Positions 19,867 to 30,500 of a stretch of DNA of 64,000 nt are shown in pieces. The notes under the pieces are model-generated. The model did not search any database. It was not told where the DNA came from and saw only the letters and a program-made list of their open reading frames with translations. The DNA is taken from assembly GCF_001753205.1 (NCBI RefSeq), contig NZ_CP017560.1:2728001-2792000 (forward strand), in the 5' to 3' direction. Source of the stretch: Sporosarcina ureilytica (GTDB taxonomy: Bacteria; Bacillota; Bacilli; Bacillales_A; Planococcaceae). Each line of letters starts with the position of its first letter. The stretch's first letter is position 1. The position numbers were made by a program, and so were the translations under genes.

Positions 19867-21477
19867 ATGCTTAGAAAACGCAATTGGAGTTTGTTGCTAA
19901 TTATGACATTAGTCTTATCTATGTTTTTAGCAGCATGTGCAGGTGGAAGTAGTGATTCTGAGGAAGATAAAAACTCAAATGAATCTGATACCACCACAAA
20001 CGAGAATGGATCAGACTTGGTTATCGCAACTCTATCTGATGCAGCTAAACTTGATCCACATCTTACAACCGACGTCCCGTCATATAACGTCCTAATCAAC
20101 ATGTTTGATGGACTCGTCAAGAAAGATAAAGACGACCAAATCGTTGAAAACCTTGCAACTAATTGGGAAATCATTGACGATACAACATGGGTTTTTGAAC
20201 TTCGTGATGACGTAACATTCCATGATGGAGAAGCGTTTAATGCGGAAGTTGTTAAGAAAAACTTTGAACGTATTTTAGATGAAAATATAGCTGCACCACG
20301 TGCATTTATTTTCGAGATGATCACTGATATTGAAGTACTTGATGAATATAAAGTACAAATTACAACAGAGTTTCCATTTGCGCCATTGCTAGCGCACCTA
20401 AGTCACCCAGTTGGTGCAATGGTTAGTCCGAAATCAATTGACGAAGACTATGCTGCAATGGAAGAAGGAAAAGAACCTGGCAGCGTCATTAATGCGCATC
20501 CAATTGGAACTGGTTTCTTCAAATTTGACAAATGGGATCACGGAACAGAAGTTAAACTAGTAAAAAATGATAATTACTGGGGTCAAGAAGTTCAACTTAA
20601 CTCTGTAACGTTTAAAGCGATTCCTGAAGGCGGTACAAGATTAGCAGAACTTGAAACAGGTTATGCGCATTTAATCGAACCAGTCCAGCCGAGCGAAGTT
20701 GTTTTAGTCGAGGACTCCGATAATGCTTTTATCGATGAAAGACTATCTTCTTCACTTGCCTATGTTGGATTTAACCTAGAAAAGGAACCTTTCGACAATA
20801 AATTAGTGCGTCAGGCTGTAACAATGCTGATTAGTCAAAATGATATTATTGAAGGTATTTACGAAGGACATGGTTTAGCAGCAACCGGACCACTAGCACC
20901 TGGTGTGTTCGGACATGCTGAAAATCTTAAACCACTTCCTCACGATCCAGATAAAGCATTAGAGTTACTAAAAGAAGCTGGTTATGAAGATGGATTTAAA
21001 ACAACAATTTGGACGAATGACAATCAACAACGTATGGATATGGCGGTCTTAATCCAAGAAGCATTAAAGCAAGCAAATATTGAGGTTGATATTGAAATCG
21101 TCGAGTGGGGTGCTTATTTAGACAAGACCGCTAACGGTGAGCACGATATGTTTATCCTAGGACTAACAAATCCAGTCGGAGATGCAGACTATTTCCTTTC
21201 ACAATTATTCCACTCGGAAAATAAAGGCGTATCTGGAAACCGTACTTTCTATGAAAATCCGGAAGTAGATAAGTTATTAGTAGAAGCTAGACAAGAAATT
21301 GACGAAAATAAACGTCAAGAACTGTATACGACAATTCAAGAAATTCTAATTGAAGACGCTCCGATGATGTATGTTCATCACCAAGCCTACTTATCAGGTG
21401 TAAGCAATTCAGTTGAAAATTATTGGATTGATCCATCAGGATACTATAAATTACAAGACGTTACTTTTAAAGAATAA
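19867..21477 (+). CDS. Peptide-binding lipoprotein (SBP family 5), paralogue 1
   Basis: Extracytoplasmic solute-binding protein of the OppA/DppA family. It has a signal peptide with lipobox LAAC, the lipid-bearing cysteine being C24, followed by a Ser/Asp/Asn-rich linker. Family blocks include VTFHDGEAFNAEVVKKNFERIL, PIGTGFFKFDKW and the late DAPMMYVHHQAYLSGV. Mature length (about 510 aa) is normal. The permease and ATPase operon is divergent and adjacent, so it probably feeds that importer. It has its own terminator and is closely related to the next gene. Confidence 0.95.
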   Translation: MLRKRNWSLLLIMTLVLSMFLAACAGGSSDSEEDKNSNESDTTTNENGSDLVIATLSDAAKLDPHLTTDVPSYNVLINMFDGLVKKDKDDQIVENLATNWEIIDDTTWVFELRDDVTFHDGEAFNAEVVKKNFERILDENIAAPRAFIFEMITDIEVLDEYKVQITTEFPFAPLLAHLSHPVGAMVSPKSIDEDYAAMEEGKEPGSVINAHPIGTGFFKFDKWDHGTEVKLVKNDNYWGQEVQLNSVTFKAIPEGGTRLAELETGYAHLIEPVQPSEVVLVEDSDNAFIDERLSSSLAYVGFNLEKEPFDNKLVRQAVTMLISQNDIIEGIYEGHGLAATGPLAPGVFGHAENLKPLPHDPDKALELLKEAGYEDGFKTTIWTNDNQQRMDMAVLIQEALKQANIEVDIEIVEWGAYLDKTANGEHDMFILGLTNPVGDADYFLSQLFHSENKGVSGNRTFYENPEVDKLLVEARQEIDENKRQELYTTIQEILIEDAPMMYVHHQAYLSGVSNSVENYWIDPSGYYKLQDVTFKE

Positions 21478-21489
21478 TATTATTTGGTG

Positions 21490-21527
21490 AAAAACTCGTA
21501 ATACGTCAAGTATTACGAGTTTTTTAT
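21490..21527 (+). terminator. Rho-independent terminator after the first binding-protein gene
   Basis: Stem AAACTCGTAATAC / GTATTACGAGTTT with loop GTCAA-like and six Ts, 12 bp past the stop. Confidence 0.93.
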
Positions 21528-21633
21528 TTTTCCAATTGTACAAATCATTTTTTTATGCTATATTTCTTTTAGCTGTTATAAAACTATTTCTATTTTTACA
21601 ACAGTCGATAAAAAGAATGGAGGATTTTACATT

Positions 21634-23256
21634 ATGAAAGAGAAAAGTAGATTAAAATGGCTTTTCGTCATGATTTTAGCGTTGTCTTTCGTCCTTGCAG
21701 CATGTGCTGGCGGATCTGATTCTGGCGACAAAGACAATGACAAAACAGATGGTGACAATGGAGAAGCAACAGAAAGTACTGTTGAGGGCGGCGATTTAGT
21801 CCTTGCGGTTCTATCAGATGCATCCTCATTAGATCCAGCTGGTTCTAACGATGTACCATCATCAGTTGTACAGGCAAATATTTATGAAACACTTGTTAAT
21901 CGTGATGACGAAAATAACATCGTTGAAGGATTAGCGGTTGATTGGGAAACAATCGATGAAACAACATATGAATTCAAACTTCGCGAAGGGGTTACATTCC
22001 ATGATGGAGAGCCTTTCAATGCCGAAGCGGTTAAAGCAAACTTAGATCGTATTCTTGATAAAGAAGTTGCTTCACCACGTTACTTCCTATTTGAAATGAT
22101 TGCTAACGTTGAAGTTGTGGATGAGTATACGGTTCGTATTACGACTGAATATCCGTTCGCACCATTGTACGCACACCTTTCCCATAACGGTGGCGGAATG
22201 GTAAGCCCTAAATCTATTGAAGCAGACTACGCTGCGATGAAAGAAGGACAAGACCCAGGTACTGTTATTTCTGAAAATCCAGTTGGAACTGGTTACTTCA
22301 AATTTGAAAGTTGGAACCCTGGTAATGAAATTAAACTCGTTAAAAACGATGACTATTGGGGCGAGAAAGTCCACATTGATACTGTAACATTTAAAGTTAT
22401 TCCTGAAAGTACAACACGTAATGCTGACCTTGAGCGTGGATTCGTACACGTGACAGATCCAGTTCAACCAATTGAAGTTGAAGAAATTAATGCAGGAGAT
22501 TATGCAAAGGTTTTACAAAAACCATCTTCAAGCTTATCTTACATCGGATTTAATGCTGAAAAAGAACCTTTCAACGATCCGAAAGTACGTCAAGCAATCT
22601 CAATGATGGTAAACAAAGAAGAAATCATTCAAGGTGTTTACGAAGGCATTGGAATTCCGGCTGTCGGACCTTTAGCGCCAAGCGTGTTCGGCTACAACGG
22701 AGATTTAGAACCACTTAATTACAATGTAGAAGAAGCAAAGAAGTTAATGGAAGAAGCAGGCTATGCTGATGGCTTTTCAACAACAATTTGGACGAATGAC
22801 AGCCCACAACGTATTGACATGGCAATCATTCTTCAAAACAGCCTAAAAGAGCTTAATATCGATGCAAAAGTTGAGCAAATGGAATTTGGAACGTACTTAG
22901 ACAAAACTGCTCAAGGTGAACATGATATGTTTGTCCTTGGCTGGTCTAACCCTACAGGAGATGCAGACTACGGAATGTACGCACTGTTCCATTCATCTCA
23001 AAAAGGAAACCCAGGAAACCGTACATTCTACGAAAACCCAGAAGTAGACAAGCTACTTGATGAAGGTCGTCGTGAATCTGACCCTGAAAAACGTATTGAA
23101 ATCTACAACAAGATCCAAGAACACCTAATTGAAGATGCGCCAATGGTTTACATCCATCACCAAGAGTACCTATTAGGAGTTAGCAACAAAATCACAGGCT
23201 TCGAAATCGACGAATCAGGAATCTACCAACTACAAAACGTTAAATTTGTAGAATAA
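21634..23256 (+). CDS. Peptide-binding lipoprotein (SBP family 5), paralogue 2
   Basis: Second OppA/DppA-type lipoprotein, 540 aa. Signal peptide with lipobox LAAC (C24) and an acidic Asp/Asn-rich linker. It matches the previous gene over nearly its full length: shared stretches include GEHDMF, NRTFYENPEVDKLL and TIWTND, and the two obviously arose by duplication. It has its own TGGAGGA ribosome site and terminator, so the two copies can be expressed independently. Probably gives the single importer a second substrate range; this is inference. Confidence 0.95.
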   Translation: MKEKSRLKWLFVMILALSFVLAACAGGSDSGDKDNDKTDGDNGEATESTVEGGDLVLAVLSDASSLDPAGSNDVPSSVVQANIYETLVNRDDENNIVEGLAVDWETIDETTYEFKLREGVTFHDGEPFNAEAVKANLDRILDKEVASPRYFLFEMIANVEVVDEYTVRITTEYPFAPLYAHLSHNGGGMVSPKSIEADYAAMKEGQDPGTVISENPVGTGYFKFESWNPGNEIKLVKNDDYWGEKVHIDTVTFKVIPESTTRNADLERGFVHVTDPVQPIEVEEINAGDYAKVLQKPSSSLSYIGFNAEKEPFNDPKVRQAISMMVNKEEIIQGVYEGIGIPAVGPLAPSVFGYNGDLEPLNYNVEEAKKLMEEAGYADGFSTTIWTNDSPQRIDMAIILQNSLKELNIDAKVEQMEFGTYLDKTAQGEHDMFVLGWSNPTGDADYGMYALFHSSQKGNPGNRTFYENPEVDKLLDEGRRESDPEKRIEIYNKIQEHLIEDAPMVYIHHQEYLLGVSNKITGFEIDESGIYQLQNVKFVE

Positions 23257-23263
23257 TTATAAT

Positions 23264-23308
23264 AAAAAATCACCTAACTGTTTGAGTGACAGTTAGGTGA
23301 TTTTTTAT
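23264..23308. terminator. Bidirectional terminator between binding protein 2 and GH13-like gene
   Basis: Stem AAAAATCACCTAACTGT / ACAGTTAGGTGATTTTT with loop TTGAGTG-like. Serves both convergent genes. Confidence 0.95.
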
Positions 23309-24747
23309 TTTGAAGCTTCTTTATTCTTCTTTCCTCTACGGAAAATCGTAAATAATAAAGCGAAAAACAATGTGTAGACTAGAATTGAAGCGATTAAATA
23401 CGGGGTATTATACCCTTTATCTTCATCAGCAATATAAACTTCTGCTAGTTCTCTCTCTAACACGACTCGATACTTCCCGTCTTTTGACTGTCGGACCGAA
23501 TCAGCCTCCAATAAGCCGCGTAGCCTTTTGTTTTCACCAATTTTCTCCTCATCAATTTCCAAGTTGGCAACTTCTGAAGTATTATTTATGACGATTAGCC
23601 AAGTTTCCTCGTCTGATGTTCGTGTGAAAACCGTAAAACCATTTTCGTTATGTAACATTTCAAATTCGCCATTTCGAAGCGTTTCTGACTGATTGCGTAA
23701 TTTATTTAAATCGGCGATATGATCATATAATTCCGTATCTGTTTTAAAATTAACGATTGGATGCGTTTCAGGGGCTTCTTTTCCAGTGATCGCGATTTCA
23801 CTTTCATAAGGCATCATCGGTACACCTGGTAATGTAAATAAAGCCGTTGCTGCAATCTTCCACCTCGTCGGAGGGAACATTCGCAGCTGCGTCATTTCGT
23901 ATGTAAAACGAGGTCCTGTTAATTCGTCCAGTTGGATTAAATCAGTTGCATTTTCATCTTCAAATAAATTTAAAGGCGCGGAATCTGGATCAACTTGGAC
24001 ATACGCTTGTTTTAAAGCATTCATTTTCTCAATTTGCGGTGCTAAATCAAACTGAGCTGTTGAAGGCTCGTTCGATAATATATAAAGTCCTTGGTTAATT
24101 TCTTTTGCCTCAGTAATGATTTCATTTAAATACGATTCGTCAAAGTTCCCAATATGCGTTAATCGAATTCCCGCAACATCATATTTTTTGGCGAATGAAA
24201 GAATCGCTTCTTTTAACGTTTCTTTCACCTTATCATCTGTTGTGACCCAGCTAGCAGTCCCTTCCCCAGTTGGGATAGATTCGAGGGTGCCGTCTTGTAT
24301 CCAGACATGCGTATCACTTATCCCATTCATAGGAAAATCAATAATTGTCCCTATGTTTTTCTCATGCAAGACTTTAATCATGTCGATAAATTCTTCTTCA
24401 GTTCCAAAATGAGGGTCAAACTCCTCGTAATTCAGCACTTGATTGCCGTCATATGTAGCTGTTTTAAATACTGGTCCGATTGAAGCGAGTGTGAATCCCA
24501 TATTCGCAATATAATCGACCTTTTCACTAATACCTGCGAAGTCTCCCCCGCTAAATGCATACATGTCCTTTACATCTACATCTTCATCATTATGTAAGTT
24601 CCCATCATGAAAACGATCAACGAGCAAATCGTAAATACTTTCATCTTGCAGTGAGCGTTTATTCTCCGCAAAAGCAGATGATGGATGTACGATAGATACC
24701 ACTAATAGAATTGACATCATAATTGTTAGCCATCTAGTTCTTTTCAT
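23305..24747 (-). CDS. Membrane-anchored GH13 alpha-amylase-like protein, catalytic residues apparently lost
   Basis: Signal peptide (residues 1-27), then a GH13-type barrel beginning IYDLLVDRFHDG with the FSGGDFAGISEKVDYIANMGF block, a C-terminal beta region and a final membrane helix (about 446-467) followed by a lysine-rich tail. The four GH13 motifs are recognisable but altered: motif I is DFPMNG (His missing), motif II GIRLTH has Thr197 where the nucleophile Asp belongs, motif III keeps a possible Glu227, and motif IV reads DELTGPRF in place of DNHDxPRF, so its Asp is Thr277. It should be outside the cell, tethered at its C-terminus. Probably a non-catalytic glycan-binding or scaffold protein. 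Confidence 0.82.
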   Translation of the reverse strand: MKRTRWLTIMMSILLVVSIVHPSSAFAENKRSLQDESIYDLLVDRFHDGNLHNDEDVDVKDMYAFSGGDFAGISEKVDYIANMGFTLASIGPVFKTATYDGNQVLNYEEFDPHFGTEEEFIDMIKVLHEKNIGTIIDFPMNGISDTHVWIQDGTLESIPTGEGTASWVTTDDKVKETLKEAILSFAKKYDVAGIRLTHIGNFDESYLNEIITEAKEINQGLYILSNEPSTAQFDLAPQIEKMNALKQAYVQVDPDSAPLNLFEDENATDLIQLDELTGPRFTYEMTQLRMFPPTRWKIAATALFTLPGVPMMPYESEIAITGKEAPETHPIVNFKTDTELYDHIADLNKLRNQSETLRNGEFEMLHNENGFTVFTRTSDEETWLIVINNTSEVANLEIDEEKIGENKRLRGLLEADSVRQSKDGKYRVVLERELAEVYIADEDKGYNTPYLIASILVYTLFFALLFTIFRRGKKNKEASK

Positions 24748-24904
24748 ATAAAAAGCCTCCTTAAAGAGCTATTCTTCAGTCATTTTACCAAATGCGTTAG
24801 AATGCCGCCATGTATTCAGGCATAATAATGGAATACAGTGATGAATTAGGGCGAATATGTGACTAGATTCGTGGGGCACCATTCACCTATACTTTTATTC
24901 TCAC

Positions 24905-24946
24905 AAAAAAACTACCTATGCATGTTTCGCAAATAGGTAGTTTCTT
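24905..24946 (-). terminator. Rho-independent terminator after the yisL-like gene
   Basis: Stem AAACTACCTAT / ATAGGTAGTTT with a 15-nt loop, A-run to the left (T-run on the minus strand), 14 bp past the stop. Confidence 0.9.
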
Positions 24947-24960
24947 ATTTTCATAAATCT

Positions 24961-25344
24961 TTACGCTAAGAAATTCAATCCAACTGGTAATTTAAAACCT
25001 AGGTATAACGTTATAAATAATACGATGGCGAAAATAATCCATAATGTAGATACATTTCTTCCTTTATTCGCACGCACGATGATCATTTCCATCAAAGCAA
25101 TGACAATCAATCCAACTAAAAACTTCACACCGTACAATGCACTGTCTAGACTTGAATATCTCATAAATAATAGGAAACCCGATAGTAAGATAAGTACATA
25201 AAATAAACGAGCAATCATATGTGTGATTTTTCGACCTTTAGACCCTTTTGCCATTGCAGCTGTAATCACAAATAAAACTACGCCAACTATCCATGAAAAT
25301 AAATGCAAATGTGTTGAATCCGATAATACGTCCAAAACTTTCAC
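24961..25344 (-). CDS. DUF1516 membrane protein (YisL-like)
   Basis: A 127-residue protein with four hydrophobic helices. The opening block THLHLFSWIVGVVLF, the central GRKITHMIARLFYVLILLSGF and the closing LGFKLPVGLNFL match the DUF1516/YisL family of Bacilli. Function unknown. It lies next to a YisK-like gene, as in B. subtilis, where yisK, yisL and addAB are near neighbours. Confidence 0.9.
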   Translation of the reverse strand: MKVLDVLSDSTHLHLFSWIVGVVLFVITAAMAKGSKGRKITHMIARLFYVLILLSGFLLFMRYSSLDSALYGVKFLVGLIVIALMEMIIVRANKGRNVSTLWIIFAIVLFITLYLGFKLPVGLNFLA

Positions 25345-25403
25345 CTCATCAAGTATGTATTCCTATATTAGTGTATCATAAATATGGGAATTAACGTAAG
25401 ATT

Positions 25404-26306
25404 TTACACTTTGACAAAGCGGTTAGATAGGGTTCCAATTCCCTCTATCGAAATTTTTACCGTGTCGCCCTCTTTTAAATAGGACGGCGGATTCATCCCT
25501 TTACCGACTCCTGCTGGCGTTCCGGTTAATATGACATCTCCCGGTTCTAATGTGACAAAACGGGAAACTTCCGCAAGAATATCTTCTATTTTATAGATCA
25601 TCTTATCTGTTTGGCTGCTTTGACGCACTTCGTCATTTACCTTTGTCACAATCGCTAAATCATTGGGATTCGGAATTTCATCTTTGGTAACTAGATAAGG
25701 TCCCATCGGACAAGATCCATCTAAACTTTTACCAAGAAAAAATTGACCGTGAGCCGTTTGAATATCACGTGCGGTTACATCATTGGCAATTGTATAGCCA
25801 AAAATGTGGTCATACGCTAATTGAGTTGGAATATTTCTTCCTTCTTTACTAATAACGACAGCCAATTCTCCTTCGTAATCGAGATTATCTGTCACATCGG
25901 CATGGATCGGCAAGTCTTGTTCATCCGCTGCAATCGTCGTTGGTGATTTTGTGAAAATCATTAATTTCTCCGGCGGCGCCTCGTCTCCCATTTCAGTCGC
26001 ATGGTCCAAGTAATTCTTTCCAACACAAAGAATGTTTTTCGGCGTACGCGGAATCGGTGATAGCCATTCAATCTCTGTAAAAGCGTATTTATATTGGATA
26101 TTTTCTTCCTTTTCTGCTCGTTCAACCATTTTACGGATTTTCTCCACAAAATCTAAACCAGAAGCAATACCTTCTATGATTGTTTTCGGAAATTGAGTTT
26201 GCTCATAGTGCTTGGCAAGGGCCAACACATCCCATACCGCTTCTTCTCTTTTCACCTTTGGCCCAAACAACGTTACCCCATTGTATTTGAACGACAATAA
26301 CTTCAT
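25404..26306 (-). CDS. Fumarylacetoacetate hydrolase family protein (YisK-like)
   Basis: FAH-superfamily protein of 300 aa. The C-terminal FAH domain shows metal ligands in DYEGELAVVI and the following acidic residue in ANDVTARD, with KSLDGSCPMGP and ILTGTPAGVGKG as further family blocks. NILCVGKNYLDHATEMG opens the domain. B. subtilis YisK has oxaloacetate decarboxylase activity and associates with the Mbl cell-wall elongation protein; the same role here is inferred from similarity and synteny. It precedes the YisL-like gene by about 60 bp. Confidence 0.9.
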   Translation of the reverse strand: MKLLSFKYNGVTLFGPKVKREEAVWDVLALAKHYEQTQFPKTIIEGIASGLDFVEKIRKMVERAEKEENIQYKYAFTEIEWLSPIPRTPKNILCVGKNYLDHATEMGDEAPPEKLMIFTKSPTTIAADEQDLPIHADVTDNLDYEGELAVVISKEGRNIPTQLAYDHIFGYTIANDVTARDIQTAHGQFFLGKSLDGSCPMGPYLVTKDEIPNPNDLAIVTKVNDEVRQSSQTDKMIYKIEDILAEVSRFVTLEPGDVILTGTPAGVGKGMNPPSYLKEGDTVKISIEGIGTLSNRFVKV

Positions 26307-26377
26307 TTCTGGTCCAGCTCCCTCATCTAGTTTTCTCTCTATTTATTCTAATACGACAAGTCATGACCGAAATCCTT

Positions 26378-27547
26378 TTATTTTGACAAATTCTTTCCGT
26401 ACGTCCCAAAACGCCATAGCGCTTCTATAGGACCCATACGGAATTTTGACAGCCAAAGCTGTGCGAAAATCAGTTGAATGACAAATACACCAATTGCAAT
26501 AAAAGTACCTGTCAATACATCAACTTTTCCGTATAAACCTAGTCCGTAAGAATAAAAAATAACTGTCGCAATCACCGACTGAGAAAGATACGTCGTTAAT
26601 GACATCCTACCTGCTTTTCCGACAGGTCTAGAAATCGTCCGAAATCTAGATGAATTGCATAGTAATAACAATATCGCCATATATCCAGCAGCCAAGATAA
26701 CTCCGCCAAACGTATCTTGTAATTGCACTAAATCATAAGTCGGTTGACCAATATGAGGAAGTGCTTTTATCCAGACGCCAATTGCTGTTGCAAGGACTGC
26801 CACAATCACGAGTCTACCTTTAATTTCATTTGCACGCTCTATGATTTTCCACTTAGACATCGCAGCACCTAACATAATGATGGGCAACACTATAAAGAAT
26901 CCGAGTAAAGTGCTTCCGAGTCCATAAAAAAGCCATTCAATCGCTCGAAAAGAAAAAATTTCTCCGAATGAACCATTTGCAAAAACTTCAATAGACCGTT
27001 CAATTTTCTCTGTATCTGCGAACCCCTCAACAAAAGTATTCGGATTCGTTTTGACAATGAATTTTGTAATGAGATAGAGAACTCCAGCTGGTATCGTATA
27101 GAGTACAATCGCAAAAGGCGTTAACCATTTCGCTGGAATTCGAACGAAAATAATAAGTAAGAATCCCATCGTTGCATAAGAAAATAACACATCGCCTGAC
27201 CAAATGAACAATGCATGGATGAGGCCAAATGCTAATAGTATCGCAAGTCGCTTTGACATCATGCGAGCAAATGATTTATTTCTCGCAACGGCTTTCTCAT
27301 ATTGCATATTTATTCCGTAACCGAAAAGAAAAGCAAATATCGGATAAAAACTTCCTTGCACAAAAATGTCTATCCAGCGAAAAGTTGCGGCATCACTCCC
27401 CGCAGTAAAATAAGTATACGGGTCTAAATAGAAATAAGGCGTGTGAAACAGTAGCATATTCGCGATAAAAATCCCTAATAATGCAAACCCTCTCGTAATA
27501 TCAAGGGCTTCTATCCGGTTATCTGGTGTTATTGGCGTAAGTTTCAC
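26378..27547 (-). CDS. DUF418 polytopic membrane protein
   Basis: A 389-residue membrane protein with about ten helices and the DUF418 signature in its C-terminal part (KAGRMSLTTYLSQSVIATVIFYS, then FAQLWLSKFRMGPIEALWR). The opening RIEALDITRGFALLGIFIANM is the typical YeiB/DUF418 start. GTG start overlapping the addA stop in a GTGA junction, so it is translated in series with addA. Function unknown; related proteins are proposed transporters or acyltransferase-like membrane enzymes. Confidence 0.88.
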   Translation of the reverse strand: MKLTPITPDNRIEALDITRGFALLGIFIANMLLFHTPYFYLDPYTYFTAGSDAATFRWIDIFVQGSFYPIFAFLFGYGINMQYEKAVARNKSFARMMSKRLAILLAFGLIHALFIWSGDVLFSYATMGFLLIIFVRIPAKWLTPFAIVLYTIPAGVLYLITKFIVKTNPNTFVEGFADTEKIERSIEVFANGSFGEIFSFRAIEWLFYGLGSTLLGFFIVLPIIMLGAAMSKWKIIERANEIKGRLVIVAVLATAIGVWIKALPHIGQPTYDLVQLQDTFGGVILAAGYMAILLLLCNSSRFRTISRPVGKAGRMSLTTYLSQSVIATVIFYSYGLGLYGKVDVLTGTFIAIGVFVIQLIFAQLWLSKFRMGPIEALWRFGTYGKNLSK

Positions 27548-30500
27548 AGATTTTTGTCCCCCTGAATTGGTATCGTTTTGCCCCCATCAAACAGATAAAG
27601 CACCATTTCTTTAATCGTTATATTTAAAATCGATTCAATGGCTCGTTTATATAAATTGAGTTGAATCCCATAACGATTATCCATTTCCTGATCAATTGCT
27701 TCTTCGGATTGGAAAAGTCCATGAATACGGTCGGTTTTATAATCGAGCAACACCCATCCGTCTTCTTCTTGGAATAAGCAGTCTGCGATTCCTTGCAAGA
27801 TTTGATAATCTCCGCCGCCATCATACGCATACGTAAACGGCAATTCACGATAAATTTTAGAAGCATTCATAAGTCTTGCGGATATAGCTGTTTCATAAAA
27901 CTGTACAACAGCTTCCCTATCGACTGCCGCCCCTTCTTCATTCGTTAACAATTGCTTATGGACTAACGTTTCGACTAACTGCTCTATCTCTTCAATCGTT
28001 TGCGGTTTATTCAGGTTTACTTGTTGCATCATTGTATGCATCGCTGTCCCAATTTCCGCTGGTGAAAGTGTTCGAGACTGCATAAACGCTGGACGGCTAT
28101 GTAAATAAGCCGTGCTCACTTCATTTGCCGGCGCTAAGATAGCTGTATCATCTTGTTGTTGCGCTAAAATCGCCAATCTTTTAAGTTCACTAACCGTTTG
28201 TTTAGAACGCTTCAATGTAGATGAAAGATATGGATATTCCCATTCAAAACGGTGTTTGACTTCCTTATAATCTTCTTCATCAAAGGTTGGCGGCATCGGC
28301 TTTTCGAGGGACTCATCTACTTCTGCCAAAGCATCTTCTTCGGCTTCGGTCACTTCCAAACCTTGGGATGGCAACATATCAATTTGCCATTTCGATTCAT
28401 CTGTCATAAATCGTCCACCTGGCAATAGATCAAATTTATCAAAAGCCGGATGTCTCGCGATTGCAGGTCCAATCCAATCTAAATAACGATTCGCCCGAGA
28501 ACGTGTATACTCTGGAAGCATCAGCATTGGGTCAGTTAACTGGGCATCTTGCCATTTCCCCATTTCTTTTTCAATATCTTTCACGGAGGCGATTAACGAT
28601 AAATACTCCTTCGCTCTCGTCATCGCAACATATAAAATACGCATTTCTTCCGCACGCATTTCGAGTTCTTTCTTTTCCTTGATTGCCAAAAACGGAAGGG
28701 ATGTATACGTAATTCGATTATCTGGATCCACAGCTTTTACCGCCAACCCAAAATGCTGGTCGAATAAATACGCTTCCCTCAAATCCATTTTATTAAATTG
28801 GCGACCGACACCAGCAATAAAGACATACGGAAACTCTAATCCTTTAGATGAATGAATCGTCATTAACCGTACAACGTCTTCCTGTTCAGTAAGCGCACGC
28901 GCTTCTCCAAAATCATCCCCACGTTTTTTCATTCTGTCGATAAAACGAAGAAAACGAAATAGTCCTCGGAATGATGTTTTCTCATAGTCAATTGCACGGT
29001 CATGCAGTGCTCGAAGATTCGCTTGTCGCTGCCTTCCATTCGGCATTGCCCCGACCATTTCATAATAATACGTATCTGTATACACTTGCCAAATCAGATC
29101 CGATAATGAACCTCTGCGTGCTAAATCACGCCAGTCATTAAATTGTGTGAAAAAGCGTTGCAGCTTTTCTTGTGTTGCCGGTTCAATTCCAGAACCGCCC
29201 GTTGCGACAAATCGTTTTAACGCTTCAAAAAACGGTTCATTCGGTGCCGCTAACCGCACTTTTGCCAGTTCATTTTCCGTCAACCCAATAAATGGTGAAC
29301 GGAGTACAGAGGCTAGCGGGATATCTTGATAGGGATTATCAATGACACGTAATGTATTTAACATAATCATCACTTCAAGTGCATCAAAATAGCCTTTCGA
29401 TAATTCCGCGTAGATTGGGATTCCTGCAAGCTTAAACTCTTCCACGATTTCGCTCGACCACGTCATCGAACGCATTAATATGACTATGTCCCGGTATTCA
29501 AGCGGTCTTCGTTCATTCGAAAATGCATCCGTTACTTCGGCGCCAGATTCCATTAACTTCTTAATTTCTTGAATAATCATCCGGGCTTCTACTTGTGAAC
29601 TTTTCAAACTTTGCCCTGTTAATTCTGCTTCAAATTCACTTTGTTCATCTTCCATTTCTTCGTAAAGCACCTTCAAGTGAACTGGCACTTCTTTTTCTGG
29701 ATACTGGGCGCCATATTTAAGTGCAGCCGCATCATCGTATTCAATTCCTCCGACACGCATCCCCATGACTTGTGAAAATATATAGTTCGTCGCATCGAGC
29801 ACTTCTTTCCGACTTCTAAAGTTTGCATTTAAATCTATTTTAAGGCCCGCATCACTTACTTCATTCGTAAAGCGGCTATATTTCTCCAGAAAGAGATTCG
29901 GTTCTGCTAATCGGAAACCGTAAATGGATTGTTTAACATCCCCAACCATAAATAAGTTTCCATCTGCTTCCCCGCCACTTTTTACAAGGCTAATAATTGT
30001 TTCTTGTAATGTATTCGTATCCTGATATTCATCGACCAATACTTCAGCAAATTTCTGTCGGTACCCCATTGCAATTTCTGATGGCACTAACTGGCCCTCT
30101 TGCTCTTCCGATAAAATGCGTAGCGCATAGTGTTCTAAATCAGAAAAATCGACAATGCCACGTTCTATTTTCAATTGTTCATACCGCTTGCCAAATTCAA
30201 TGACAAGCGCAACTAACTTATGCATAGACGGCGCCATCAATGTAATTTCATCAAGTAATCTTTGCGGTGGACGTAAAAAGTAAGCTTCTCTTACATCCGT
30301 TACGATTTTTTTCACATCGTCTCGAATCGACCTAGCGCGTGTAGCCAACGCTTCATCGCACGTCCCTTTTCGAATCGCACCCGCACGCACCCATTTCAAT
30401 GTACCAAAAAATTCATAGGTTTCTTCCCACGTGCCCGTTCTAGTTCGGCGAATCGCTTCATCGATCCACTGTAAATCAGCTTCCGCAGTTTTAATTAACG

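Noticed and set aside
19806-20324. 172-codon frame antisense to the first binding lipoprotein gene
   Set aside because: Lies opposite a clearly conserved coding sequence and its signal peptide; serine-rich shadow.
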